In this document: piece after piece, positions 52,501 to 64,000 of the stretch | Position numbering within the stretch: the stretch's first letter is position 1 | Layout: each line of letters opens with the position of its first letter | Assembly (NCBI GenBank): GCA_013398015.1 | Contig: VZRR01003432.1 | Coordinates: forward strand, 316,804-380,803 | DNA: 64,000 nt | Source: Oreocharis arfaki | Lineage: Eukaryota; Chordata; Aves; Passeriformes; Paramythiidae | Direction of reading: 5' to 3' | Made by a program: the position numbers and the translations under genes | The notes under the pieces: generated by a model | Databases searched by the model: none | Told to the model about the DNA's origin: nothing | The model's input: only the letters and a program-made list of their open reading frames with translations

Positions 52501-55500
52501 TATTTCATGCCTTCCTTGCTTTATTACTCTTTTTACATTCTCTTGATGTAATACCTGAGAAAAAAGTTGAAAACTTGTCCCATTTTTCCCATCACTGAGT
52601 GTACTTTACAAGGAGATTGCTAAACTTTGCAATGATTTATTCCTCAATCAAGATTTAAAGACTGGATAATCTTCATGAAACAATGTTCGGTGAGGTTTTC
52701 ATATAATAGTTTTGCAGGTAATGGTTTCTGACAATGGCACTTTGCAGAAAAGGACAACTAGATCAAGGAAAAGAAAGATAGGAAAACAGTGCTGTGAGTG
52801 TTTGTGTTAGATTGATGGCCAGGACTATACCAAGACAAAAACTGAAAAATGGCACCACAAAAAGAACTCAGTCCTGCCAATGGCCATGACAATGCACCAC
52901 AGCCTACTTTTTACACTTTATCAACATTTCCAAGCACCTGGAAAGTTTTCTCTCCTAGCTGGCTCAGAAACAGGTGGAACAAAGCCAGCAGTCTTGTCCT
53001 GTGGTGCCCACAGTGTGCTGAGGACCTAAGGTGGCCTTTGGCTTGTGGAAATGCTGTTTGGACTCAGTCCGATTTGGAGCAGGTGTTGAGTTGTTCTGTG
53101 CTCAAGGGTGCCTGGAACCCCAGTAAAACTGACATAAAACTGCCCTTGTGCTCATCTGGCCAGAAAGACAGCCAGTGTGGAGCAAGACACCAGATACCCA
53201 TGTGAATAGCAAAATCAGCAGGTAGAAAAAATCAGAGTTCCATTTAACACACTGGGGAAAGGTTTTCTACAAGGACCACCAAAAATCACCAAGAAAATAC
53301 AGATCAGGATGTCTAAGGATCTTCTGAGAAAAAAATGGTTTCTAATATTTTTGACAAGCATCTAGATACTTCATGAATGGACTAAATCTTGCCATAAACA
53401 AGGAGAGGCAACGCTCTTGAAGGCCTGACCACTGCCAGAGGTCTATTAGTAGGTCTATTAGTACACTCTCCTCTTTCTGTAGAGGCAGATTTGTCCTTTA
53501 TTTCTGTTCTTTCATATTGTATTAAAATGAGTTCATCTGGGAGAAAAGTTTACAGATATAAAGTACTGTATTATAGACCATATTTTCTGTGGATTTGATC
53601 TTAGCACTGTTTTAATTAGTTATTATAGCTTTGACCCCTACAAGAACTTACCATGCCTTCAGCTTCCATGAAAATGTATTAGTTTAGGACTGAGAAATCC
53701 CTTCCATGGTAGGCAACATAAAATACATAACTAAACCATTTTCAAAGATAAGCCTGACAGAATAGGGATTGTGAATAGGATTCACTCTGAAAAGCGAAGG
53801 TAATTCAATTGAAGTGAAGGTTTACATCATGAGCTAAAGCTCACTGAATCTGCACATGGAGATAAAAACGGTCAGAAAATTGCTGCTGGTTTAGTAAGTT
53901 CTAAATATTTTTCAGTGGGATTTGATATCTTGGTCAGCAAGTTTGACCTGTTAACGAAAGATTTGGTTTTCTCCGTAATTTTTCAGACGTCCCTCCAAGC
54001 TTATCAGAAGTCCGAACACCAAGGTTGAAATTCAAACAAGAACCTAGCTACATTTTAGTAATGAATGAGTCTTCATATGGTATTTAGCACTCATTATTCA
54101 AAGTGCATTCATGTTATGAAATTAAATATTTTATATTAGAGCTTCTGAATTTTCTCTCCTTATAATTCCAAAAGATAGGAGAAAGATATCTTGATTAGTT
54201 ATTTAGGTTTCCACATTTATGGAAAGCTGAGATGCAAGAATGTCAGCATCAGAATAAAATCTGCATAAAGCTGATAGTGTAGCTTTTATAATTTATATTT
54301 TTCAACCCCGATGTAATCCAGACAATTACACTCTCCAGAGTTCTGAGTGACATATCAGGACCCTGACCTTCACGTGGAATCTGGACTATCTGAAGAAAGA
54401 GAGGACATTAACATGTCAGATCTTTGTTCTGGTGCTACAGTAAATTACTGTAGTTACCAGTCCTTTGCCCTGCTCTGGTGGGACCTTTTGAACTTGCTAC
54501 AATAGCAGGGCATGTAGAGATGTCTTCTTAGCTGCTGCAGCTCCCAGAGTGGCACATCTACTGAAACTATTAGCAAAGGTGGCTTTGCACAGGCAATGGG
54601 TGCAGCTGATGACTGCATGTATGTATTCTGCCACCTCTGCAGGGCAGGGTTTGGGATCGGTCACACCTTAAACCATGAAAGCTGGAGCATCTGTAGTTCA
54701 GGGGCTTGAGTCCCCAGGAACTGGAATATGTGGATTTAGCTGTGCATTGCAGTAAGAGGGAAGGCCATGAATCTTAGAACAGTCCATTAAAGTTACTTTG
54801 TGACCATATGGGAAATTATTCCTTAATTACACAAGAGTGCAGAAATTTATGAATTACAACAATCAGGTCTATCCTTATGCCAGCTCTACTGTTTTGATTT
54901 AACTTTCACTGAAAAGTGCTGGCTCTGTGTGTTGTAAATGTTTTGTTCTGAAAGCAAACTTTCCATAACATGAGGCACAACTGCAAGTGGATCCTTCTGG
55001 CTTTGCTGGCGAGTTCCCCTTCATTGAGTCCGAGAGCCTCCAAGAGCTGCTTGCTGAGCTCAGCAATATTGAACTAGCTCACTTGAGCCTCAAGTACTGT
55101 ATGGCTTGAGCTGGACTGGAAGCTGAAGTTCACACCTTACCTGGAACAAGCAACTGAGGGAAGAAAAGTCTGCAAACCCAACAACAAGGGAGTAGAAAAT
55201 GACAGAGATTCTGGTCGTAGTATTGCCACCTGAACCCTTGGCTCATCCACATAACTTTTCCAAGAGGAAGAGTGAGAGTGACTTACGGCAACGGTTACAT
55301 TTTGTTAGGAATAAGAAATAAAATGGAAAGAGAAATAAAGGGCACAGAAAACAGGGTAAAAACGGCACATTATCTCTGCTGATGTGCATTTATAACACTA
55401 AAAACAACCAGATAAAAATTGTGTTCTCCTGCCCTCAGTCTGAACAACAGCCTTAATGATTAAGATCAAAAGCAAGATCCTAGGAATGTTTCAGCAGCAA

Positions 55501-58500
55501 AATCAATGCCAACACAGACTAAGTGGTGTTCTGTCCCACGTCTGAAAGTTGCTGAAATCACCCATGGCTGCAGCATTATCGCAAGAGGCAATGCAAGAAA
55601 GCAGCCTGATGGCAACAAGCAGTTCTTTGAAAATATTTTGGGCAAGACATGAACCACCTTTTGCTTGGGTGAGGGGCAGAATCCAGTGTTATGAGACAAC
55701 TGAGGGTCAGATGCCCACGGCTTCTGCCACAGCCAGGATCAGCCTACTACAGGAAGAGCCAACCAAGTCCTTGTGGGGATCCACTGAGTTCCACTGCCAA
55801 GCATTGCCCCTGCCCTCAGCCCCACAGATGTGAGCTGTCCCATACGGCACCAGGAGCCAAGACAGCAGCTGCCCCCAGCACCATCTCTTCTTTGTGGCTC
55901 TTGCTGACTGTACAAGGAATGCCCTCAGGGCGAGTGAGACTGAGACTGTTGTCCTCACTCCTCAGTGTACAGACCAGTACAGGCCGAATGGGATACAGCA
56001 TAGTGCTGTCAGAGCTCTGTGAAATGGCTGCTGTGTCACTGAGAGCTGGGACGTACATTTTTCAGTCCTTTCTATCCAAGGGTTTTTTGGATAATCCAGC
56101 TCTTATCTGTCACCTCCAGATGGGCAGCAAAATCATGACACTGCTATCCTGGCTTTCCTGTACTTTATTTGGTGAAAGCATTTTTGTAGCTATAGTAAAA
56201 ATATATATTTCTGGTATATACTCTCACCCTTGAATGGCAAAGAAAACATTTCAAGAGGTGTAAAATAGCTAAGCTCCTATTCTTATGTGAATCAAATTAA
56301 GAAAATCAGATAGTTGGCATATTTGGAATACACAGGTACTGAGAAAAATGTCAATATAACATCAAAAGAATCCAATTGTCACTGAAATTAATATAATCTA
56401 ATTTTCTTGCAATTCCTGAAGTCATTAGACAAAACTTTGGTTTTGGTATTGATGCTGTCCCTGAATGTCAGAAAGAGAGAATAATTGCTTCTTTCTCACC
56501 TCAAAAATGTCCTTAAATGACAGTGGTAACTGAACCAAGATGTCCCTACATACGCTGAAAAGCTCTGAGGCATTAAACAAAATTTATTTGGTCTTTCTAG
56601 AGCATGATTTTTGAATGCAGAAAACCACATCCTCAGATTCTCATCAAGCTGCTGAAAAATTAGCATCAGCACTGGTCCTCAGCACTAAGGAAATCCCTCC
56701 ATTTGTATCTAAACTTGCGTGGCATCTATTTCTCTTCCACCTGCTGTGAATATAGTGCAAAGAAGGGCTTTGAGGAAGAGTGGAGTGGCTGGCGTATACT
56801 TCTGGACTTAAACCACTGAGTTCCTCTTGCTGTAGCTGAGTCTGTGTCTCAGCCATGCTGGCCATGCTAATGTGTAAATTGGTGCTGTATTGCATGTATG
56901 TTGCCAGCACAACACGTGGGGACATAGGGGAGCTACTGCAGATTCAGAAGCATAACTTAATACTAAACCAGGAGGAAGAAAGTTACTTGTGGTACATGTT
57001 GGGATAGTACATATGAATCTGAAGAAAAGGAAGGTTTTTGTCCAAGGAGGAGCCTGATCCCTGGGGAATATTGCATGCGAAAGCAATCTGAAATTTGTGA
57101 CAAAATAAAATACGGACAGTTAATATTCCCTTTCTTGCCTCAGATTCACTTGTAGATGGAGACATTTTCCAGTAACTGATTTAATCTAGAGAAACTCATG
57201 TTCCTTTTTGCCTTTTCCACTACCTTTGGACTCCTTGTGCCTTTCTGTACTTCAGAACTTCAGTGTCTTTTTCTGTTCTGGGAATAACTTTGTTTTTCTA
57301 CATGTTTTGCATCCCTTCTGTCTTCTCCCTTGCTTCATCTGAATTCTGATATTCCATGATGGCTGAAAAAGTGCATTAATCTCTCTTCCTTTCTGTCAGT
57401 AGCATCCCTGCCATTACATATTTTATTTAGTGAAGTTTGTGGCACAAAACTGATGCTGATCATTGAACATAAGAAATATGGAGCAATGTTTTGTTATGTG
57501 AGCCAAGAAAGGGTTCCAAACAAGTTTTTATCCAAGATCAGATCTCTGGCAAGCAGTGAGGTGCAGCTCCATGTTGAAAGCCATTTCAGGTGCGTGGCTG
57601 ATAAAAATTTACAGGACTCTCATCTGAAGGTGATCATGCAGGGAAGACATATTCTAATGAGTTTTTTAAAAGTGTAGCCTTGTGGAAATGACATTACCTA
57701 GGAAATGGCTTTATCAAGCAGCAAAGAGTCTTAGTACGCTGCAGTACCAGATGTAGGGACATTTCAAGGAGATTGCTGTATACTTTAATAAACTGAAAGG
57801 AAATTTCCTTGCCAGAATTCAAAATACATCAACCTCTCCTTACTTTTGATGCACATTTATTACTAAATCCTGTGTTGTAAACAAGATTGAGAGGCAGTTT
57901 TTTTATAAGCCACAAAAGTTGGCACTAGAAATACGATCATTAAAAATGCAGCTCACTATTTTGGATGGATAAGCTGGGAATAGATTTTTAAAAATCTCTT
58001 TGTAATACAAAGTTAAATGAGACAAGGTCCAGCCGTCATGCCAGTAATAAATTGGGTGAGGACTAGGGAGCTCTGAAGAGATGGGTGTCCTATTACTAGG
58101 AGGGTACATTCTACCAGCTGTGCTCATGGAGGCCAAAGAGGAGGGGGGTTCAGTTTCCAGATAATGCCTGCCAGATTTGTGCCTGGCTGAGGAACAAGTG
58201 TTAGATCTCCTGAGGAGCATTGCTTGGCACTGATGTCAAGGGTTCCTTTGTGTACAGATTGATTTTCGTCCCTATAAAGGCATGAAATGCCTGACTGAAG
58301 CCAGACGACTGGTTTGCAAAGTGTAGTTTTGCAAACAAACACAAAATGTTTGCTGGTGTGATACACAAATCAGTTGGCTTGAGTAAAAATAAACTGATTT
58401 CCTTGGAAACAATCATTGATAGGTGGAAAACCGTTAATTCAACCTACAGAAACTTTTGAGGGGCCAACCCATCCCACTCTGCCGTTCTGAGGGCAAAGTG

Positions 58501-60262
58501 AAACTTTCAGAGGGTGAATCCTCCCACAAGACCACGTCATGCTTGAATCATGGAAATTTGCATGTCCTGGGGAGCCAGCTCAAAGAACAGAGCCTGAGGG
58601 CCAACTTGGTGGCTGGGTCACTCCGCTTTGCCTTACATATGGTGCTCAGGGGCTAATTACCCAAATTTCACCAGGTCAGTGGGCAGTTCCCACCACTGGT
58701 TCTCTGGCTTCTCTGTTGGCACTTGGAACAAATGCCCTCCTAACTGACTTGTAGCAGTTCCTTTTTTAGCTGATCCATGCTGGGTAAAACCTCAGGTGCT
58801 CACCTAAACAAGGGCATGAGCTGGAATCTACAACATCTCAGACAAGACCCCTGGAGGCTGAAGAGCTGACCAGTTGTGGTTTGGTGCAGTAGCCTTGTCC
58901 CTGCAATATGGGTTTGAAAGCTTCTGCGAAGTGTACTTGACATTGTACCACACCCTCAATACTCTGCTTTTGGGGTCACATGCAGCCTGTTCTCTTTTTC
59001 TCCCCTTCTCCATTCTCCTGGCACAAGAAAGCTTTCCCTGAGAGAAGAAGGCTTAGGTGGATGATTGCTGGTAGCCCAGGGATGCAGAACTGGGGGAGCA
59101 GGGCTATGGGACCATAGACACAGCAGAACTTAAAAATCCATTTTACTGCTTTTTTCAGTTTTCTCAGTTGAAAAGTTTTTCTCTCAGCGAAAGTGTCATG
59201 TCTGACATTTTCTGAAAAACGCCCCATCATTTTCATGGTTAAATTATATTTTTGCAATAATTTGGTAGCCTAGCTCATTTATCACAGCTAGGCAATGATC
59301 CTTAAGCAGGAAAGGATTAACTTTATAGATAAAAATCTGTCTATAGGCCAACCCTTACCTTACACTCTCCCACTTACATAAAATTATGCAGCAAACTGTT
59401 TTCCTTTGTCGTCCCTAACACCTTAAAGTTTTTCCCTCATGCATAGAAACTGTATGCAAATCAGATCTGTGTCCTCTTCTGGAAAAAAACTTTTCTACGC
59501 TTGTCTATACAAAGCCTGGCACAGCAAGAACACGATCCTTGCACAGTGTTTTGAAGTGGTTTGTGCTCCAAAGGTTTGAATACTTGAATTCTCTTTATTA
59601 GTCATGAAGAGGAGAGACCGTGGAATACAAGTGTTGGAGTAATTCACCTCCAAAGAAGCCGAACTGGTATTCTGCAAGAGCACAGAAGTCTGTGCTGTGG
59701 CAAGGATGAACACTGTGTGCCAGCAGACTGATGAACAAAGGACTAACGCAAACCAAAGTCTGTTTGGAGCGCTTGAGCTTTTAGCAGCAGTAACTACAGT
59801 AACTAGCTCAGAACTTTCTCAGATTAAAAAGAAGGTAGTGCACTATTCTTCTGTACCTGCTGGGGAGTATAATAAAACTCTTAAATTCAAACTCAATCTT
59901 CCTTAACAATTTCTCTGACAAGCACTTAGTTTCTGTATCTATTTGGGGAAGGGTAAGATATGTATTACCAGAGGTTAGGACACGGCTGAATACAAAACTG
60001 GGTCCATTTTTTAAAATTTATTTTTCATTTTTTAATTTCAACATCTAATAATTCAGGTCTTTAGAAAGGAATTGAACTATGTCAACAATTCCTGGATCAG
60101 GCTGAGGAGATAAATGCCAGCTTCAGTTCAAATTTTAGCATTGTCTCTGTGTTTCCTCTGACCGAAATCATCCCCATACTCACCGGTATCTGCCATTTGC
60201 TTCTTCGGCTCATTAGATGAGCACTTTCATTGACAACACAAGCACAGCCTCATCTCATTTAC
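49565..60262 (-). other. GRM5: GRM5 intron between the cysteine-rich exon and the 7TM exon
   Basis: The intron is about 10.7 kb, with donor GTAAAT after CACAG and acceptor ttttcctgtag. Contents include a possible old interspersed repeat at about 50890-51190, a 13-base tandem duplication near 53448, and a GC-richer patch at about 55500-56060 with overlapping open frames on both strands but no recognised domain. No other exon was recognised. Confidence 0.9.
50890..51190. repeat. Possible old avian interspersed repeat (LTR/ERV-like fragment)
   Basis: The block 'agcactgtgagggcaactat' followed by 'ggggaaaatgaactccatct' and 'cagctgaacccaacatag' resembles a motif I have met repeatedly in bird genomes in dispersed copies. 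I cannot name the family with certainty or give its ends. The minus-strand open frame at 50894-51208 lies in it and shows no known domain. Confidence 0.35.
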
Positions 60263-60389
60263 CTGTGAGGTCCTCGTTAGGCCAGGAGCCGAGCTGGCAG
60301 GCTTTGCATGTGTATTCATCAGAGACGTATTCGTTCTCTTTACAAGGAGTGCAGGTCCAACAGCAACTCACTTCTCCTTTTCGGATCAC
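60263..60389 (-). CDS. GRM5: GRM5 exon encoding the C-terminal part of the cysteine-rich domain
   Basis: This 127-nt exon encodes 42 residues plus one base: V-I-R-K-G-E-V-S-C-C-W-T-C-T-P-C, then 'KENEYVSDEYTCKACQLGSW', then P-N-E-D-L-T and the first base of a Gly codon. Six cysteines of the membrane-proximal cysteine-rich domain are present. In class C receptors this domain passes the closure of the Venus-flytrap ligand domain to the membrane helices. The sequence is nearly that of human GRM5 residues 522-564 as I remember it; differences are V-S-D-E for V-F-D-E and P-N-E-D for P-T-D-D. Splice signals on the minus strand are ttttgtttcag before GTG and CACAG followed by gtaaat. The exon is too short to stand out as an open frame and was recognised by translation of the minus strand. 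Its phase joins it correctly to the 7TM exon 10.7 kb away. Confidence 0.98.
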
Positions 60390-61383
60390 CTGAAACAAAA
60401 ATTGACATTTGTTTTAGCAGCATAAACACACATTCATGCTGCCCCAGTTGCTAATTTAATTTTTTAATCTCTTTTTTTTTTAATTGAAGAGTTTTAATAA
60501 TTTTATTCTTCCTTTTCATGATGTTTTCAAAGATAAAATCTGACAAAAGTTCTCAGTTGTCTCATCATGTACGTACCAGAAGAAAGAATCCACCAGTCTC
60601 AGAGATTTGGAAGTGGAGGTATAGAATGACAAAAAAGATAGTTTTTTCCCTCTTAGAATTTGCAAAGCTCCATAGAGGTCAATGTGCCTACAGAACCCTG
60701 TGTATGGTATCGAAGACAAATAATTCACTCCAATGTGGTCCATGCAGAGAATCATGTCACCAGCATTACGTCCCTAAGGGTTTGTTACCTGAAGGCTTTT
60801 GGATGCTTATTTTCCATCCAATAGTAAGTGATTTATTAAAACTGATTTTTCCAGGCATCAAACTGATCATGGCTTTTCCAGAATTATTTAATTACTGCAT
60901 TTCTAATTAACATTTAAGGGTGAGAATGTTATCTTTCTCCATTCTAACATCTGACCTGATTTCTCGTTTCATAATTTACTACTGAATGTTATTGCATGCT
61001 TAGGATTGAAATGCAGATTTTTCGAGATCCTTATTTATCATCTCTGGGAACATCTGTGCTTCTTGTCAATATGCCTTTCTTTTGAAATAAAGTATTCCCA
61101 GTTTCTCTGCTCTTCCCAAACAGTTTATAAACAAATACTCCCAATTATAGCATAAGAAGTAGGTTGACTTTTTTCTTTAGCAATGATGAATTTAGAAAGT
61201 GTATTTAAACCCAAATGTCTTTATTGCAATTTTGATTTAAAAAACAAAAAACATGTGAAGGAGCATAATCCAAAAGAATTGGATTGCTCTTGGCAATGCT
61301 GCAGTGAAAAAAAGTGCATTATGTAATTTTTATTGGCGATATGGAGACTTAAAAAACTTCAAGTATTGCAGTTTAGTCCGTTT

Positions 61384-61405
61384 TGTTTTTTTTTTTTTTN
61401 TGTCC

Positions 61406-61441
<36 letters not shown>
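61384..61441. repeat. Poly(T) tract with an ambiguous base and duplicated flank
   Basis: A T-run (with one G at 61385) leads to N at 61400. Then 'tgtccg' is followed by a second T-run of about 35 bases. The word 'gtccgtttt' occurs before the first run (61377) and again after the N (61402), which suggests a mis-joined homopolymer. Confidence 0.9.
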
Positions 61442-61443
<2 letters not shown>

Positions 61444-63780
61444 TTGGAGAGTATGAAAAAGAAAAACAGCCACACCAAAACAGCTAAACTGATGGAAAGG
61501 CTAGAAGAGCGTAAGTGATTCGTTCTGCAAGTGTTGAGACTAGAGCTACTTGTAAAACAGAATATCTGTCCTCCAGAATAATCATATCTTGGGATTTATT
61601 TCATTTTGAAATAGAATGAAAAGTTGTAGAAGTGACAAAATTTCTTGTACTTGGGAAAATCAATTTTTAGAAAGCTTGTACTAATTTCTAGAGGCATATT
61701 TTGATGACCTTGACACATTATAAAAATCCGTAATTTCACAATGAATAAAATATTCTAGAAAATTAAATGGCAGAATAGAAACCCAATGTTATTATCAAAA
61801 CACCTAAAATTCTATATGAATTATTCTGTATGAATAATTTACACTTTTCCATGTAATTCTCCAGCAAATGAAGACCTTCTGTAAAATACTTGGAATTTGA
61901 CAAATTAATCAGGAAACTGGTACACTGAAAATTTCTTACCCAGCACTACCAGAGAAGGATTACATATCCTTCTCTAGAAATCAAGATTATTGTTCTTCAA
62001 GACTCAGAGTAAAGTCAGACTTTTTTTCGTGTTAAAATGCTTAGCCAGCAATTTATTCATGCTTTTATTTTTCATTTCCTGAATAGTTTTTTGTTGTATT
62101 ACCTAACTATAAATAAATATTTTCTGTCCTTTTAAACATAAATCATTCTCTTTAAAATAAAAATTGTTTTCCTTCCCCCTTTTCATCTGGGCAATCCTTT
62201 GAACCTGTATTTATTTCAATAAACATATGTCCATGTTGTTTCAAATGCATGGAGTTGGATTATGTTTGGATTTTATCAAGTCCTTTGGCTGGATTCACCA
62301 ACTGTTGCTGAATGTTGGGTAGCATTACGTTCAATATTTCAAATTCCTCCATAAAAACTCAGTCACATAGAATTTTGCAGGAAAACCACCACAGAGCGTG
62401 GTAGGGTCATGCTCCTAGCATCATCTATGAAGACCATGAAGAGAAAGACTGTGAGGTAAACTTTGAGATTTATGATCGATAACCTAATGAGGAGCAAACA
62501 GAACATTTCGGACACTGAAATGGAAGCATGTATCTAAGAGTGTGATGACTTGGCTTCGTAGTGAAGAATGCTCTTGAGAGAATCCTTGAGAGCATGGGCA
62601 GAGGGTGGAAGGAGACTGTGTTAATGAAGATCACAAGATACCTCCCACCACCTGTGTCATGACACCAGATCATAAAGGAACTCAGAGCCACGCAGATCTG
62701 AAGATGTTAGCTGTTTGTCCACCTCTAGTCACCATGTGTGACTTCGTGCCAGGAGCAGGCTAACAAGAGGCCTGTGTTTAGTGTCAGTGGGAGTAACTCA
62801 TCCCACCTGCCTTTATGCGTCTGCAGAAGGGGTGTTCTCATCAGAACCAACTGTCCTATCTGGGTGACTTTTACCACCAATGAAGAGGAGGAAGTCATTC
62901 TATGCCGAACGTGATCCTAACTGTTTTCGAAACCTACACAAGGGTGAGATGACTCCTCATCTGGAATACCATGTTATTCATAAATCTGACATAATTCTTT
63001 ATGCTTACACTGGAGACAAATACAATCAGTCTTATGAAACTCACTTAAATGACTCTGCCAAAGACTAATTAGTGAATAAAACACGGTGACCGTGTCCTAA
63101 AATTCTGTAAAACTCAGACTAAAGAGATTCAGTTTGTGTTGCAGAGATCGGTCGTGCTCCCATCAGCCCCTCTCTGCAGCTGCTTCCCAATTTTCGGTCA
63201 TGCTGTTCTAACACACGAGAAAAGTGAGCTTCCAGCAAGACTGGTCAGAAATTACACCTGATTTTTTTACAGTTGAACATGCCCATCCCCTCATTCCACT
63301 GGCTTTTATATAAATGACTGCAAGGTAAGTTTAGGACTTGCAGTATTTTAACAGTTCTGCAGGAGGCGTCATGGGATGCTGAAGGAAAATAGTGTATAAT
63401 TAGTATATGACAGATTCATGTATGCTCCCTACTTACTGCAGCATGGAAAGGGAGGAAGGAAAAATCAAAACCTGGGAAAGAAAGAAGCAGTAAAACAGGT
63501 ATGATTAAAAAAAATGTTACCTACATTTCCCGAAGTTTGAAGTAGTGGTAGTAGTTGATGTTTTCTGATGATACCCCAGACTTAAGGTCTGATTAATAAC
63601 GTTCCAGTCTGGGCGACTATGTCTAGCACTGAAATAGTAGCAATTATTATTTATAATTTACCTGCAATTGAACTGACGAGTCCCAGTCAGGGGTTTGCAC
63701 TCCACTGAATTAGATGCTGTAAAAAAATGTATCAAAAAGCCTCCAAACAATACCTGTTTGAAAGCATTTGGAATATAAGT

Positions 63781-63799
63781 AAAAAAAAAAAAAAAAAAA
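63781..63799. repeat. poly(A) tract
   Basis: Nineteen A in a row on the plus strand. No retrogene body was recognised upstream of it. Confidence 0.95.
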
Positions 63800-64000
63800 G
63801 AAATCTCAGTACTCGACAGATATAAGAGTCAAGAAAATGGCAGCTTATGAGAATAGTGAGATGATTATAATAAGTGTAAGAAGAAAATGCATATCTGTAC
63901 ATTTTAATTAAGGTGTGGGATACTGTCTCCATGTAGAAGTCAAGAAAAAACTTGCTTTCAAATTTTGAGGCTGTTCATGATGCAAGAGTGAAGCAAATGA

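Larger units (their letters stand above)
60390..64000 (-). other. GRM5: GRM5 intron upstream of the cysteine-rich exon (partial, runs past the window)
   Basis: At least 3.6 kb. I looked for the preceding exon, expected to end by encoding ...KGQIK, and did not see it, so it probably lies beyond 64000. The stretch contains poly(T) with an N (61384-61441) and a poly(A) run (63781-63799). The frames at 60518-60910 (plus) and 62470-62691 (minus) match nothing known. Confidence 0.8.

Noticed and set aside
55500..56233. Overlapping plus and minus frames of 80-180 codons in a GC-richer patch
   Set aside because: The frames overlap on both strands, as expected from fewer stop codons in GC-richer DNA. 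No protein family was recognised.
60390..64000. Search for the preceding GRM5 exon (end of Venus-flytrap domain, ...KGQIK)
   Set aside because: No matching sequence with a donor was seen on the minus strand up to the end of the window.

Overview
This window is nuclear DNA from a bird. The evidence is a vertebrate exon/intron gene whose exons match metabotropic glutamate receptor 5 (GRM5, mGluR5), several 3' ends of chicken-repeat-1 (CR1) LINEs ending in the typical ATTCTATG tail, and an LTR of a type common in bird genomes. Base composition is AT-rich, with long homopolymers and three places with N, as in an assembled vertebrate scaffold. There are no operons, CRISPR arrays or prokaryotic features, and most open frames on both strands are chance frames in intron or intergenic DNA.

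Layout, left to right. Bases 1-641 hold an LTR in plus orientation. From 642 to roughly 21.7 kb is intergenic DNA downstream of GRM5, with three CR1 fragments (about 6.0, 10.5 and 16.4 kb), a GGAA microsatellite, a G/T-rich tandem repeat and much unassigned sequence. GRM5 lies on the minus strand. Its last exon codes from 26327 down to the stop at 25505, and the 3' UTR continues leftward for an unknown distance; I propose about 21.7 kb as one possible end. Going rightward (upstream in the gene) come an alternative 99-nt exon at 35480-35578, the 940-nt exon encoding the whole seven-transmembrane domain at 48625-49564, and a 127-nt cysteine-rich-domain exon at 60263-60389. The earlier exons (signal peptide, Venus-flytrap domain, start of the cysteine-rich domain) are not visible and should lie beyond 64000.

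The four exons join in frame. Skipping the 99-nt exon gives the mGluR5a-type tail (junction L-S-S-N-G-K) and including it gives the mGluR5b-type tail (L-R-Y-K ... T-S-S-N-G-K), so both major C-terminal isoforms can be made here. The cysteine-rich exon couples ligand binding to the membrane domain. The 7TM exon holds the G-protein-coupling loops and the allosteric pocket. The last exon holds the calmodulin-binding region, the Homer ligand (TPPSPF) and the C-terminal PDZ ligand (SSL).

I did not find an undescribed biological system. The most useful observations are the bird form of the mGluR5b exon (one codon longer than the mammalian exon as I remember it), a C-terminal tail without the Gly/Ala-rich expansion of human GRM5, a G-rich tandem repeat containing an ambiguous base, a perfect 24-bp repeat 730 bp apart in an intron, poly-T assembly breaks, and a few non-coding stretches that look like candidates for conserved elements. 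Comparisons with human proteins are from memory, not from alignment.
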